In this document: positions 18,257-25,769 of the stretch, in pieces
Layout: every line of letters starts with the position of its first letter
Numbering within the stretch: position 1 is the stretch's first letter
NCBI RefSeq assembly: GCF_000379605.1
Contig: NZ_KB902735.1
Span: 192,944 to 256,943 of the forward strand
Direction of reading: 5' to 3'
DNA length: 64,000 nucleotides
Source of the DNA: Rhizobium giardinii bv. giardinii H152
GTDB taxonomy: Bacteria; Pseudomonadota; Alphaproteobacteria; Rhizobiales; Rhizobiaceae
The notes under the pieces: generated by a model
Database searches by the model: none
Seen by the model: only the letters and a program-made list of their open reading frames with translations
What the model was told of the DNA's origin: nothing
Position numbers and translations under genes: made by a program

Positions 18257-19213
18257 ATGAATGCAGAAGGGGATGCCAGCCGGGGCGCGTGGCTTGTCCG
18301 CAACCGGATGACCTTGGTCTCGCTGCTGGCCGTCGCTGTTTATGCCATCTTCGTCCAGTGGATCTGGGGCTGGCCGACGCTTTTCCGGCAATGGCTGGAG
18401 ATCGGCATTGTCCCGGTGCTTTCGGCGCTGGCACTGCTGGTCGCCACCTATTTCATCCGCTGCTACCGGATCTACGATTATTTTCCCAAGGAGACCCGCG
18501 GCCGCTTCCTCCAGCTTCTGCGCGTGACGCAGGTCCACAATCTTCTGAACATCATGCTGCCTTTCCGCGCGGGGGAAACCAGCTTTCCCTTGCTCATGCG
18601 CTCGGAATTTGCCGTTCCGCTGGCGCGCAGCACCTCGGCATTGCTGCTCATGCGCATGCTCGACCTGCATGCCCTGTTTGCCGCAGCCGGGGTCGGCCTT
18701 GTGCTGGAACACGATGATCTGCGTCTCGGCTGGCTTCTGTGGGGAATGTTCCTGGTGTCGCCGCTGCTTCTGTTTTTCCTGAAGGGCAGCGCCCTTGGGT
18801 TCGTCGAGCGCCGGCTGCCGGAAAAGCTCGGCAAGCTGCTCGAAGACATAGAGGCCGGCCTGCCGGCGAATGCTGTTGTCTTCGTGCGGGCATGGCTGAT
18901 GACGGTTCTCAACTGGTCGACCAAGGTCGCGGTGCTTGCCTGGGTGCTGTTCACCATGGGCGTTGCGCCGCTCGGCGCCTGTTTCGGTGGCGCTCTCGGC
19001 GGCGAGTTGTCGTCGGTGCTGCCGGTTCACGCGCCGGCCGGTGTCGGCACCTATCCGGCCGGCATCACCGCGGGGGCGATCTCGTTCGGCGCATCCGCGA
19101 AGGGGGGCGCTTTTGATCTGCTCGCCAGCGCCAGTGTCAACGCGCATCTGCTGATCATCGTGTCGGCGGTTGCCGGCACGCTGCTGTCGATTGCGCTGTC
19201 GCCGCGGCGCTGA
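18257..19213 (+). CDS. Flippase-like / LPG-synthase TM domain membrane protein
   Basis: 318-residue integral membrane protein of the UPF0104/AglD-like family, related to the transmembrane half of lysyl-phosphatidylglycerol synthase. About seven or eight hydrophobic segments are visible. The family-typical MLPFRAGE motif is present, and near the end LPVHAPAGVGTYPAG. Such proteins are proposed to help move or modify lipids. Divergence from the GT2 gene (98 or 137 bp depending on that gene's start) suggests shared regulation. Function remains inferred. Confidence 0.82.
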   Translation: MNAEGDASRGAWLVRNRMTLVSLLAVAVYAIFVQWIWGWPTLFRQWLEIGIVPVLSALALLVATYFIRCYRIYDYFPKETRGRFLQLLRVTQVHNLLNIMLPFRAGETSFPLLMRSEFAVPLARSTSALLLMRMLDLHALFAAAGVGLVLEHDDLRLGWLLWGMFLVSPLLLFFLKGSALGFVERRLPEKLGKLLEDIEAGLPANAVVFVRAWLMTVLNWSTKVAVLAWVLFTMGVAPLGACFGGALGGELSSVLPVHAPAGVGTYPAGITAGAISFGASAKGGAFDLLASASVNAHLLIIVSAVAGTLLSIALSPRR

Positions 19214-19217
19214 GGCG

Positions 19218-20720
19218 TTACTGGAACGCCGTCTCGAAGAAGCTGCGCAGTTTGCGCGAATGCAGCTTTTCCTTCGGCATGGCCGCGAGCTTCTGCAAGG
19301 CCAAGATACCGATCTGAAGATGCTGGCTGACCTGAGTCTTGTAAAAAGCCGTCGCCATGCCCGGCAGCTTCAATTCGCCGTGCAGCGGCTTGTCGGAGAC
19401 GCAGAGCAGCGTTCCATACGGCACGCGGAAGCGGAAGCCGTTGGCCGCAACAGTGGCCGATTCCATGTCGAGCGCGATGGCGCGCGATTGCGACAGCCGC
19501 TTCACCGGGCCGCGCTGGTCGCGCAGTTCCCAGTTGCGGTTGTCGATCGTCGCGACCGTTCCCGTCCGCATGATCCGCTTCAGATCGTAGCCTTCATAGC
19601 CAGTGATTTCCGCCACTGCGTCCTGCATCGCCACCTGAACTTCGGCGAGTGCCGGGATCGGTACCCAGACAGGCAGGTCGTCGTCGAGCACGTGGTCCTC
19701 GCGCACATAGGCGTGTGCCAGCACGTAGTCGCCGAGCGTCTGGCTGTTGCGCAGGCCCGCGCAATGGCCGAGCATCAGCCAGGCATGGGGCCTGAGCACC
19801 GCGATGTGGTCGGTTATCGTCTTGGCATTGGAAGGTCCGACGCCGATGTTGACGAGGGTGATGCCGCCATGGCCCTTCTTCTTCAGATGGTAGGCCGGCA
19901 TCTGCGGCAGGCGGGCGAGCGTCAGGTCCGATTCGGGCTTGTCCGATCCGGCAGGCGTGATGATGTTGCCCGGCTCGACGAAGAAGGTGTAGCCGTTGCC
20001 GCCTTCCGCCATCTGCTGGCGCGCCCAGGCGCAGAATTCATCGACGTAGAACTGGTAGTTGGTGAACAGCACGAAATTCTGGAAATGCGTTGCGCTGGTT
20101 GCCGTATAGTGGCTGAGGCGAGCGAGCGAATAGTCGATGCGCTGGGCGGTGAACGGCGCCAGCGGCGAGGGCTCGCCCGGGCCCGGCTCGTAGGAGCCGT
20201 TGGCGATCTCGTCGTCTGTGGTCGTCAGGTCCGGCGTGTCGAACAGGTCGCGCAGCGGCACGTCGATGTTTTCAGCCATCGCGGCTTCGACATAGGCGCC
20301 TTCCTTGAAGGCGAAATGCAGCGGTATCGGCGTCGCCGATTCGGAGACGGTGACACCGATACCGTGGCTGCGAATCAACAGGCCGAGCTGTTCCTTGAGG
20401 TAGTGCCGGAACAGTTCCGGCCGGGTGACCGTCGTCGTATAGACGCCCGGCGCGCTGACATAGCCGTAGGACAGGCGCGAATCGACATGGCTGAAGCTGC
20501 TGGTCTCGATGCTGACCTGCGGATAGCAGGCGCGATAGCGCGAGATCGGCGTTCCGGTGCGTCCGAGTTCGGTAAAGGCATCGACCAGGAATTTGGTGTT
20601 GCGCTCGTAGAGCGCCGACAAGGCCCCTACGGCGGCGGCGGGGTCATCGAACGTCTGCGGCTCGAAGGCATCCGGGGTGGCGACGGAAAGGGCGGAGAGG
20701 GAAGAGATTCGTTTGTTCAT
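19218..20720 (-). CDS. amn: AMP nucleosidase
   Basis: Hydrolyses AMP to adenine and ribose 5-phosphate, a cytoplasmic purine-balance reaction. The protein has 500 residues, close to the family norm: an N-terminal AMP-nucleosidase-specific domain and a C-terminal phosphorylase/nucleosidase fold with LMLGHCAGLRNSQTLGDYVLAHAYVRED and the late ALDMESATVAANGFR motif (ALDMESATV shown), which contains the conserved Met-Glu-Ser nucleoside-binding segment. It stops 5 bp from the convergent flippase-like gene. The ATG at 20720 is the first Met. Confidence 0.94.
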   Translation of the reverse strand: MNKRISSLSALSVATPDAFEPQTFDDPAAAVGALSALYERNTKFLVDAFTELGRTGTPISRYRACYPQVSIETSSFSHVDSRLSYGYVSAPGVYTTTVTRPELFRHYLKEQLGLLIRSHGIGVTVSESATPIPLHFAFKEGAYVEAAMAENIDVPLRDLFDTPDLTTTDDEIANGSYEPGPGEPSPLAPFTAQRIDYSLARLSHYTATSATHFQNFVLFTNYQFYVDEFCAWARQQMAEGGNGYTFFVEPGNIITPAGSDKPESDLTLARLPQMPAYHLKKKGHGGITLVNIGVGPSNAKTITDHIAVLRPHAWLMLGHCAGLRNSQTLGDYVLAHAYVREDHVLDDDLPVWVPIPALAEVQVAMQDAVAEITGYEGYDLKRIMRTGTVATIDNRNWELRDQRGPVKRLSQSRAIALDMESATVAANGFRFRVPYGTLLCVSDKPLHGELKLPGMATAFYKTQVSQHLQIGILALQKLAAMPKEKLHSRKLRSFFETAFQ

Positions 20721-20796
20721 GCGGCATTATAGGATGGCGTCTTTTACAAGCAAACGACAAGATTTGAATGCACAGGCGCCGTTCGGCAAAAGCCGC

Positions 20797-21123
20797 TCAA
20801 CGCGGGCCGGCAAGGATGATGGCGGTGCCGGCAATGGCAAGCGCCACGCCGCTCATATCCCAGCGATCCGGCCGCACGCCCTCGACGATCCATAGCCAGG
20901 CCAGAGAGGCGGCGATATAGATCCCGCCATAGGCGGCGTAGGCGCGTCCGGCAGCCGTCGTATCGATCAACGAGAGGAGCCAGGCGAAGAGCGCGAGGCT
21001 TGCCATGCCGGGCAAGAGCCACCACATGGGCTTGTCGAGCTTCAGCCACGCCCAGAAGGCGAAGCACCCGGCGATTTCCGCAAGAGCGGCAAGGGCATAG
21101 ATGGCGAATGCTGCGATGGGCAT
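20797..21123 (-). CDS. ynfA: UPF0060 (YnfA-type) small membrane protein
   Basis: 108-residue protein with four hydrophobic helices, matching the UPF0060/YnfA family in length and motif pattern (AALAEIAGCFAFWAWL, AGRAYAAYGGIYIAASLAWLW). Relatives resemble small multidrug resistance pumps, but transport has been shown for few. Start at MPIAAFAIYAL, with AAGGAAC upstream; eight extra in-frame codons exist but lack a ribosome binding site. Confidence 0.88.
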   Translation of the reverse strand: MPIAAFAIYALAALAEIAGCFAFWAWLKLDKPMWWLLPGMASLALFAWLLSLIDTTAAGRAYAAYGGIYIAASLAWLWIVEGVRPDRWDMSGVALAIAGTAIILAGPR

Positions 21124-21197
21124 GGTGTTCCTTCCTTGGCGCGACATAGGAAGGCAGAAGATTTAAGCGCGCAAGTGCGTCACTTGCGCCGACAGCA

Positions 21198-21371
21198 TCA
21201 GGTCATGGACTGGCGCTGAAGTGTAACAAAGAGAACGAGGCCGGCTCCCTGCTTGTCGATGCCGAGCCCGGAGGCCTTGCTGTAGGCGATTGCACCCACC
21301 GGCGCCATCAGCAGGGCTGCAAGCGTCAGCATGCGCAGGGCGATGGTTGCGGAACGGGCGAGGGAAGACAT
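21198..21371 (-). CDS. Small secreted or membrane peptide (57 aa)
   Basis: Open frame starting MSSLARSATIALRM and ending TLQRQSMT. A basic N-terminus precedes a hydrophobic run (LTLAALLMAPVGAIAYS), compatible with a signal peptide or single membrane anchor. It begins 12 bp after the stop of another 57-residue gene on the same strand, with AAAGG about 9 bases upstream, so the two look co-transcribed. I do not recognise the family. Confidence 0.5.
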   Translation of the reverse strand: MSSLARSATIALRMLTLAALLMAPVGAIAYSKASGLGIDKQGAGLVLFVTLQRQSMT

Positions 21372-21383
21372 CGTTTCTGGCCT

Positions 21384-21557
21384 TTACAGTTTGGCTTGTT
21401 CGCAGAACTGCGCGGTATGCACGGTGCAGTCGGCGAGCGAGCCTGCAAAGTTGTGGCGGCGGCGCTGTGTGTCGGCGCTGACAGCGGCCGCAAGCGTGAT
21501 CGCGAAGACGACCATGAGCATGCTGATGATGGTGAGGCGGCGTGCGAGAATGTCCAT
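21384..21557 (-). CDS. Small exported peptide with two cysteines (57 aa)
   Basis: Starts MDILARRLTIISMLMVVF; a basic start and hydrophobic core end at about AVSA (residue 30), giving a predicted mature peptide of about 27 residues with two cysteines (ADCTVHTAQFCEQAKL). The frame is open far upstream, but that extension is compositionally random. Paired with the same-length gene downstream. Family not recognised; possible periplasmic or envelope peptide. Confidence 0.5.
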   Translation of the reverse strand: MDILARRLTIISMLMVVFAITLAAAVSADTQRRRHNFAGSLADCTVHTAQFCEQAKL

Positions 21558-21982
21558 GGCTTTGTCCGTTTGTCGGGTTTGTCGGTCGGGGTTCAACGCG
21601 ATGATGGCTTTTTCGCACAGGCAAACTGAACTGTTGCTGATACCTCGGTTCATCTCCCGTTCATCTTCGCGCCGTGCGGCGGATGGCTGCCTTATCGCAC
21701 TCTTCTGCTGGCCAACCTCTGACGGCTGGAAGATACCGTCATGCGCGATGAATTGGGCATTCACCACGAGGTAAATACACATATCGGAAAGGGCGAGCAG
21801 TTCGCGCCGGGCTCGGGCGTCCAGAGGGGGCGATGTCTCGACAGGGCTCGACAGGGAAGAGCGGGAGCGGCAGAGGCACCTGTCGGAAGACAGGCAAGCC
21901 CGGAAAATTCTGTTCCGGCAGAAGGCCCGCTGAAAATGAAGTGACATCCGGCCGGCCGCGCCGTGCCGGATGTCCTGATTGA

Positions 21983-22324
21983 TTACATCCGCGTCCAGGT
22001 TTGCGACTTGCAGAGCACCTTCAAGACACAGCCCTGCATTTTCAGCGAAGTGCCCTGGATCGACGCCGAACCGCTATAGGTCTTGTCATTGGCGGGATCG
22101 GTGATCTCGCCCGTATAGCTGTCGCCACTGCCGTTCATGTTGCCGATGCGCTTGCCGGCGTGCTTTCCTGTCTTCAACGTGATGCAGTAAGCACCGCCGC
22201 AGGACGCGATGGTGGCCGTCTCGCCGCTCGCCGTCTTCCAGTCGCCGACGATCGGCTCGGCGGCAAAGCCCGCGGTGCTCGCGCCCAGCGTCATGGCTGC
22301 GGCCAGAATGAATGTGCGGATCAT
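21983..22324 (-). CDS. DUF2147 secreted protein
   Basis: 113-residue exported protein. A signal peptide (MIRTFILAAAMTLGAST) ends near residue 21, followed by a DUF2147 domain starting EPIVGDWKTASGE and containing GKRIGNMN, TYSGSASIQGTSLKMQGCVLKVLCKSQTWTRM (in part LKMQGCVLKVLCKSQTW). The mature protein has two cysteine pairs. Biochemical role unknown for the family. GGGAGGAAC lies just before the ATG. A 18-bp operator-like sequence at 22432-22449 sits about 108-125 bp upstream. Confidence 0.82.
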   Translation of the reverse strand: MIRTFILAAAMTLGASTAGFAAEPIVGDWKTASGETATIASCGGAYCITLKTGKHAGKRIGNMNGSGDSYTGEITDPANDKTYSGSASIQGTSLKMQGCVLKVLCKSQTWTRM

Positions 22325-22431
22325 GTAGTTCCTCCCATAAAGCTCGCCGGATGACCATCCGTTCCCCGCATGGCCTGGGCGAAATGTTGCCAGAGCCGGT
22401 CTCCTTACCGCTCAACGCCCGGAAAAATAGC

Positions 22432-22449
22432 TTACGCGGACGTAAACGT
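22432..22449. promoter_or_regulatory. Operator-like repeat matching the etfQO upstream site
   Basis: The minus-strand sequence ACGTTTACGTCCGCGTAA matches 16 of 18 bases of the site at 7239-7256. It lies upstream of the DUF2147 gene, or distantly upstream of the leader RNA. Same candidate regulator (LiuR-like, inference). Confidence 0.5.
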
Positions 22450-22655
22450 AAATACGGGGAGGGCCTGTTTCGGCCTGAAATTCCGCAGAACAAGGCGTCT
22501 CCCACGCCCCGGCGTTTTTTGGTTTGCTGCAGGCGACCGTTTTGCGTGGTTAGCGATTGGTTGAAAAGGGGAATTGAATTTTCTGTAAAGATTGAGACAA
22601 AAGCCAACGTTTCAAGGCGGTCCGATGTTTAACGAAAACCCAATTTTACCAATCG

Positions 22656-22684
22656 TTTGAACTTTGTTTGGTTCAAATTAATCA
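22656..22684 (+). promoter_or_regulatory. Candidate promoter with inverted repeat before structured leader
   Basis: TTGAAC (22657-22662) and TAATCA (22679-22684) are spaced 16 bp like a sigma70-type promoter. The inverted repeat TTTGAAC (22656-22662) / GTTCAAA (22671-22677) lies between, possibly an operator. Confidence 0.35.
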
Positions 22685-22689
22685 TGCAT

Positions 22690-22873
22690 TTTAAGCGTGT
22701 ATTGAAACCACTGCGGCATACTCAAACCCATAAGACGAGCAGGGGGAAACACCCCGCCGGACACCCTTGGGAACCGAAAGCCGCAGAAGACGGCTCGGCC
22801 CCAAGGCGCCTGAAAAGGCAAGAAAAACAGGGACTGCGCTGAGTAACCAACCAGGCAAACAGGGACATAGAAA
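22690..22873 (+). ncRNA. Structured 5' leader or small RNA upstream of Sel1 mini-protein
   Basis: About 180 nt with little coding character. GGGG-AAACA-CCCC (22743-22755) forms a small hairpin. A larger nested stem follows: CTTGGG (22765-22770 region) pairs with CCCAAG (near 22800), enclosing CCG...CGG and GCCG-CAGAAGA-CGGC. Then comes an A-rich stretch and the ribosome binding site AGGGA of the Sel1 gene. No known riboswitch class recognised. A 61-codon frame across it looks spurious. Confidence 0.4.
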
Positions 22874-23140
22874 ATGGCACGCTTTGACATTCAGAATGCT
22901 TCGGATGCCGCAATGGGTGGCGAAAACCGCGCGGACGTCTTTTGCGAAATGGGCTTGATGTATGCAACCGGGCGTGGTTGCGACATCGATCTTGTCGCCG
23001 CACACAAGTGGCTCAACATCGCAGCGATCAAGGGCTCCGACCGCGCAGCGGCGCTGCGCGCGGATCTGGCGATGACCATGAGCAAGACCGATCTTGCCAC
23101 GGCCCTGCGCGCCGCCCGCGAATGGATGACCATGCATTGA
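22874..23140 (+). CDS. Small Sel1-repeat protein
   Basis: 88-residue cytoplasmic-looking protein with one Sel1/TPR-like unit (ADVFCEMGLMYATGRGCDIDLVAAHKW, in part FCEMGLMYATGRGCDIDLVA) and a helical tail. No signal peptide. Sel1 units are protein-interaction modules, so it probably binds a partner; none is evident from context. It is preceded by a long structured leader and followed by heptamer repeats. Start ATG has AGGGACATAG upstream. Confidence 0.82.
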   Translation: MARFDIQNASDAAMGGENRADVFCEMGLMYATGRGCDIDLVAAHKWLNIAAIKGSDRAAALRADLAMTMSKTDLATALRAAREWMTMH

Positions 23141-23147
23141 GGGGAAG

Positions 23148-23220
23148 TAGGCAAAGTAGGCAATAGGCAGCGGCGACTGCTAGCCACCGAAATCCTACTG
23201 CCTACTGCCTACTGCCTATT
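23148..23220. repeat. Heptamer tandem repeat with inverted copies
   Basis: CCTACTG occurs three times in tandem (23194-23214) plus a variant CCTATTG, and the opposite orientation (AGTAGGC, AATAGGC) occurs at about 23147-23170. The two blocks can fold into a long imperfect hairpin between the convergent Sel1 and aminotransferase genes; the aminotransferase stop codon lies inside the repeat. Confidence 0.7.
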
Positions 23221-24343
23221 GGCCCTTATCGCCTATTGCCGCGATCACCTTCGGCAACGCTTCCTCCAGAAGCGCCATATCCGCCTCCGGCCCGGTGCTG
23301 ATGCGGATGCAGCGGTTGAGCGGCGCAACGCCCGGCATGCGGATGAAGACGCCGTGATCCTCCATCAGCCGATCGATGATCGCGCGCGCAAACACTGCGT
23401 CTCGGCCGCAATCGATGGTGACGAAATTCGTCGCCGAGGGCAGGGGCTGCAGCCCGTTCTTGAGGGCGATCCCGGCAATCCTGTCGCGCGACGCAGCGAT
23501 GTTCCCCAGCACTTCCGTCAGGTAATCGCCGTCCGCCAGCGCCGCGAGCGCTGCTGCGGTGCCGATCCTGTTCATGCCGAAATGGTTGCGGATCTTGTCG
23601 AACGCCTGCGCCGTTCCCGGCGTGCTGATGACATAGCCGACGCGCGCACCCGCCAGGCCATAGGCTTTGGAGAAGGTACGGGTGCGCACCACGTTCGGCA
23701 TGTCGATCAGCGATGCGATCGAGGGAATGGTGCCCGCCGGCGCGGTCTCTCCATAGGCTTCGTCGAGCACCAGCAGGCATGTCTCCGGCAGCGCCTTGGC
23801 AAAGGCGACGACGCTGTCGGCATCCCACCAGCTGCCGATCGGATTGTCCGGATTGGCGAAGTAGACGAGCGGCGCGTCCTCTTGTCTGACCGCCGCCAGC
23901 AGACCGTCGAGATCCTCGCGGTCATCGACATAAGGCACGGTCACCAGCCGACCGCCATGACCGGCGACGTGGAAGTTGAAGGTGGGGTAGCCGCCGAGCG
24001 AGGTGACGACCGGCAGGCCGGGCTCGATCACCATCCGGACGATCTGCCCGAGAAGTCCGTCGATGCCTTCGCCGATAGCCAGGTTCTCCGGCGCAGTGCC
24101 GAGATGGCGGGCGAGCGCCTGTTTCAGATCGAAATTTTCCGGGTCGTTGTATTTCCAGACGCCGGTTGCCGCCTCGCTCATGGCTTTGAGAACCGAAGGA
24201 GCCGGACCGAAGCCGTTTTCGTTGGCGCCGATCCGCGCCTTGACCGAACGGCCGCGCTGTCGCTCGATCGCTTCGGGTCCGACAAAGGGAATGGTGGAGG
24301 GCAGGGAGGAAACGAGTGGCGTAAAGCGGGAAAATGCGGACAT
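23216..24343 (-). CDS. HisC-like class I/II aminotransferase
   Basis: PLP-dependent aminotransferase of 375 residues in the histidinol-phosphate aminotransferase family. It has the ARIGANENGFGPAP substrate arm, YFANPDNPIGSWW, LVLDEAYGE (Asp binding PLP) and RTFSKAYGLAGARVGY with the PLP lysine. Rhizobia carry several such paralogues, so the substrate (histidinol phosphate, an aromatic amino acid, or another) is open. Start at MSAFSRFTPLV rather than 14 codons upstream. The last codons come from the tandem heptamer repeat. Confidence 0.85.
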   Translation of the reverse strand: MSAFSRFTPLVSSLPSTIPFVGPEAIERQRGRSVKARIGANENGFGPAPSVLKAMSEAATGVWKYNDPENFDLKQALARHLGTAPENLAIGEGIDGLLGQIVRMVIEPGLPVVTSLGGYPTFNFHVAGHGGRLVTVPYVDDREDLDGLLAAVRQEDAPLVYFANPDNPIGSWWDADSVVAFAKALPETCLLVLDEAYGETAPAGTIPSIASLIDMPNVVRTRTFSKAYGLAGARVGYVISTPGTAQAFDKIRNHFGMNRIGTAAALAALADGDYLTEVLGNIAASRDRIAGIALKNGLQPLPSATNFVTIDCGRDAVFARAIIDRLMEDHGVFIRMPGVAPLNRCIRISTGPEADMALLEEALPKVIAAIGDKGQ

Positions 24344-24461
24344 GCTGTGATCGAGCCTGACGATGGATGAAACCGCAGCGGACACTAGCGACGTTTGATC
24401 GCTATGGAAACCGAATCCATGTCCGAAATGCCGCCCCGCGTCCCTCTTCGTCGGTGAGCTG

Positions 24462-24830
24462 TCAGTGTTTTTTCAGATTGTTCCCGGTGAAGAACTCATA
24501 GCGGACGATTTCATGCAGGAATTCCTCGTCGATCGGCTTGATGAAATGCACCTGGATGCGATGGTCGCTGCGGAAGATTTCGGCGCAGCCGATGCGCCTC
24601 TTGGTGCCGACGATGGTGAGATAATAGTGCTGGGGCAAGCCGATCGTGGTGTTGACCATGAAGGCGGCGCCGCCGCGTGAAATTTCCAGCATCTTGCAGG
24701 TGCGGGTCGACACGCCGCCCAGCGCCGGCCGCACGGCCATCAGCGTGCCGGCCTGCCCGATGGAGAATCGCTCGAAGCGCTCCTCATAGAGCTTGGAGCC
24801 AACCACGGAGTACATCGTCGAATTCTGCAT
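24462..24830 (-). CDS. PilZ-domain protein (first of two)
   Basis: 122-residue single-domain PilZ-like protein, likely a c-di-GMP responsive or structural adaptor. The N-terminal ERFERFSIGQAGTLM resembles the RxxxR region, and EISRGGAAFMV the D/NxSxxG motif (Glu in place of Asp/Asn). The GAGGAG ribosome binding site sits five bases before the ATG at 24830; two GTG codons just upstream are too close to it. A second PilZ gene lies 250 bp upstream on the same strand. A CtrA-like sequence occurs at 24984-24998. Confidence 0.83.
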   Translation of the reverse strand: MQNSTMYSVVGSKLYEERFERFSIGQAGTLMAVRPALGGVSTRTCKMLEISRGGAAFMVNTTIGLPQHYYLTIVGTKRRIGCAEIFRSDHRIQVHFIKPIDEEFLHEIVRYEFFTGNNLKKH

Positions 24831-24983
24831 CACCACTCCTCGGTAGCGATGGGCTGCGGATCATGGATCAAGAGCTGCCCCGCCGTTCGCATTTCTCCGC
24901 CCTTGCCTCCTCCTGACTGCAACGGCGGTGCATACAGAATCCTTCACGGATATTGCAATCCTTTGAAAGCATTCGCTAAAAAT

Positions 24984-24998
24984 TTAATGAGGGTTTAA
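24984..24998. promoter_or_regulatory. Possible CtrA-like box upstream of PilZ gene
   Basis: TTAATGAGGGTTTAA keeps TTAA-N7-TTAA but lacks the C after each half-site. It lies about 155 bp upstream of the first PilZ gene's start. Weak evidence. Confidence 0.3.
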
Positions 24999-25080
24999 TT
25001 TGCCGGACAATGTCGTTTCGGCGTGGCGGTTCTCAGCGCCGATTCGGCACACAATGACGGCCGCAGGGCAGGGCTCTCAG

Positions 25081-25437
25081 TCAGAGCAGGCCGCTGGTAA
25101 AGTTCATTCGGATCAGCCGGCTGATGAATTCGGGCGCCAGTTGCATGTTGAAGCGCACGCCGAGTTCGAAATTGTAGCGGTGAACCTGCGAACAGCCGAT
25201 TTCTTCCCGGAATCCGTCGATCTCCAGGAAGAAGTGCTTCGGCAAGAGAATATTGGCGTTGAAATCCAGCATCGCGCCGCCGATGGATATGTGGCGCAGC
25301 AGGCACTGGTATTTCGTCTTGGTCTTCAGGTGCTGCCCGATGACAAGGATGCGGCACGGGCGCTCGATATAATAGTGCTTGTGGCTTGTGCTCAGTTGGC
25401 CCGGCTTTGCCTCGGCGAGATGCATCACCATCGACAT
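25081..25437 (-). CDS. PilZ-domain protein (second of two)
   Basis: 118-residue PilZ-like protein paralogous to the one at 24462-24830. HYYIERPCRIL supplies the first motif region and RHISIGGAMLDF the second; a conserved tail (FFLEIDGFREEIGC, LGVRFNMQLAPEF) parallels its neighbour's YYLTIVGTKRRIGC. Binding of c-di-GMP is plausible but the arginine pattern is degenerate. CCGGAG precedes the ATG by 7 bases. Confidence 0.82.
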   Translation of the reverse strand: MSMVMHLAEAKPGQLSTSHKHYYIERPCRILVIGQHLKTKTKYQCLLRHISIGGAMLDFNANILLPKHFFLEIDGFREEIGCSQVHRYNFELGVRFNMQLAPEFISRLIRMNFTSGLL

Positions 25438-25769
25438 CGGAAACTCCGGAAAAGATGACGGCGCTTTGCCGCTTCTGCTGGTTTCTGCAATTTCTGCTGG
25501 GGGCGCGCATCGCGTTTGAGCCGCTCCATATTGTTATGGTAGCAGTTTCTGCGACCAGCCTTGTCCTGACCTTGCGGCTTTCACGGTCTTGTCTTCTGGC
25601 TTGCTTAAAAAAGCGCAAAAGCGGACATTGAAACAGGGTGGGCCATACGTAATACTTTCATGAAAGCGCGGCGGCGGTAAAATCCGCGCGAAAATCTGGG
25701 AAATATGTTTGTGCGGTTTGCGGGGGCGCGAAACGTCCGTGCCTGCTGCGCAAGCGCGGAGGGAAAATC
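25438..25769. other. Divergent intergenic region
   Basis: 332 bp between the second PilZ gene and the caspase-like gene. It contains the palindrome CTTTCATGAAAG (25655-25666) about 105 bp upstream of the caspase-like start. No gene is supported. Confidence 0.5.

Noticed and set aside
21558..21947. N-terminal extension of the 57-residue peptide gene
   Set aside because: The extra 130 residues look random and hide a clean signal peptide start at 21557.
22657..22842. 61-codon frame over the structured leader
   Set aside because: No ribosome binding site; the nucleotide sequence is better explained as folded RNA.
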